Origin: Schoenoplectus triqueter | Lineage: Eukaryota > Streptophyta > Magnoliopsida > Poales > Cyperaceae | Assembly: GCA_964058805.1 (NCBI GenBank) | Contig: CAXKVV010000413.1 | Coordinates: 1 to 60,542 of the forward strand | Direction of reading: 5' to 3' | DNA: 60,542 nt | In this document: positions 59,840 through 60,542 of the stretch, piece by piece | Numbering within the stretch: the first letter of the stretch is position 1 | Layout of the letters: the number at the start of each line of letters is the position of its first letter | The notes under the pieces: model-generated | What the model was told of the DNA's origin: nothing | What the model saw: the letters and a program-made list of their open reading frames with translations, nothing else | Database searches by the model: none | Position numbers and translations under genes: made by a program

Positions 59840-60542
59840 TAATCTTGAGTTGTTGCCTCTCTCTTCAATTAATACTCATTACTCTCTCTTCCCCTTTTCC
59901 CTCTCTCTCTGTCATTCTCTCTCCCCCTTTTTCACTTACTCTCTCATTTTTCTGCCCGAACCCCCTTCCTCTCTTCCTTTCTTTTTCCTCTCGGCGACGA
60001 GACTGACCCTTCTCTCCCACGTTTCCTCTCTGTTGTCCCCCTCCCCCCGTGAGACATTTAATGCTGACGACTTGCCCTCTCATCTACCTTTGTCCCGCTC
60101 TGACTCACTCATTCCCCTCTTCACCGAACCTCTCTCTCTCACTCTGATTTTCTCTCCATCTATCATTTTCGAGTCCTACTGAGAGGACCGTTGGTTGTTA
60201 ACCCTAACCCCTCTATAAATCTCATGTATGTGCCTCTCCCTCTCCCCTTGCTATCAATCTCATGCGTTGAGAATTTAAAATTTCAGAAATTTAACCGATA
60301 AGAACAAATAGAGCAAAGAAAAAAGGGTTCGAAAGGGAAAGAAGAGGTGGTGGTCGGGAGTTCACTGAGGCGTCGCCCCTTGCTTTGTGCTTTACCCCTC
60401 TACTGCCTATTGGATCCTGTTACTGGTAAAAAAACCTACTCTTGTTGCTTCCATTCCTTTTTCTGGTTAGCTTCCTTGTCGCTGGTTCTTATGCTGGTTG
60501 GATTTCTTTCTTTTGCGAGGTACCTCTTGACCTCTGTGATCC
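59840..60542 (+). promoter_or_regulatory. CT-rich region, possible promoter or leader of a gene beyond the window
   Basis: A long pyrimidine-rich tract (CTCTCTCT, 59857-60160) is followed by less biased sequence with a donor-like TTACTG/GTAAAA near 60427. This layout resembles plant 5' UTRs. No coding exon can be assigned inside the window; open frames in the CT tract are low complexity. Confidence 0.35.

Noticed and set aside
59850..60182. 110-codon Ser/Leu/Pro-rich ORF and its minus-strand counterpart
   Set aside because: Both are translations of a CT-rich tract without any domain signature.
1..60542. tRNA and rRNA genes
   Set aside because: I saw no cloverleaf with A and B boxes or rRNA-like sequence. 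The tRNA-like strings at 14159 and 32074 are retroelement primer-binding sites.

Overview
This is a eukaryotic window, almost certainly from a flowering plant nuclear genome. The evidence is AT-rich DNA, genes split by short GT-AG introns, plant versions of housekeeping proteins, and many plant-type transposons (Ty3/Athila and Ty1/copia LTR elements, an L1-type LINE, hAT-like MITEs with 8-bp target duplications). I cannot name the species.

Six host genes can be read exon by exon. From left to right: a folate-receptor-like secretory/membrane protein (minus, 4042-6436); an MHX-type vacuolar cation/proton exchanger (minus, 7765-12599); the 20S proteasome subunit beta-2/type-7, PBB (plus, 20840-24535); a HIG1-domain mitochondrial hypoxia-response protein (minus, 25902-27677); a universal stress protein (plus, 44307-46131); and TCTP (minus, 47562-49536). 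Exon phases close for the last five. In the first gene they close for exons 1-4, but its signal-peptide exon has no in-frame ATG because of an apparent one-base frameshift. The genes are unrelated housekeeping or stress genes and are not an operon. The exchanger and folate-receptor-like genes are in tandem, and the stress-protein and TCTP genes converge tail to tail.

The space between genes is repeat-dominated. 1-3300: a reverse LTR fragment and degenerate AT-rich tandem repeats. 13500-19900: a copia solo LTR with its primer-binding site, a 1.5-kb inverted repeat, a small hAT MITE and an array of about eleven ~180-bp tandem units. 27830-43550: a LINE broken by a decayed Athila-like element, then a cluster of hairpin MITEs. 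49700-59200: hAT-like MITEs and a second, internally deleted Athila-like element with a perfect 5-bp target duplication.

The most unusual signal is a set of family-specific palindromes inside the retroelements. Element 1 (30512-38424) carries six copies of a CTGCCAAGA...TCTTGGCAG hairpin: in both LTRs, in gag, before and after protease, and near the 3' end. The three protein-region copies sit in open frames. Element 2 (53269-58414) carries a different palindrome, TTGCGGACCGCAA, at comparable sites, and its two LTRs differ by one 21-bp palindrome unit. A copia LTR and another LTR fragment carry related GCGGACCGC blocks around a shared CTGGTTCA core. This looks like convergent or mobile palindromic modules in LTR retrotransposons, reminiscent of bacterial in-frame palindromic elements.
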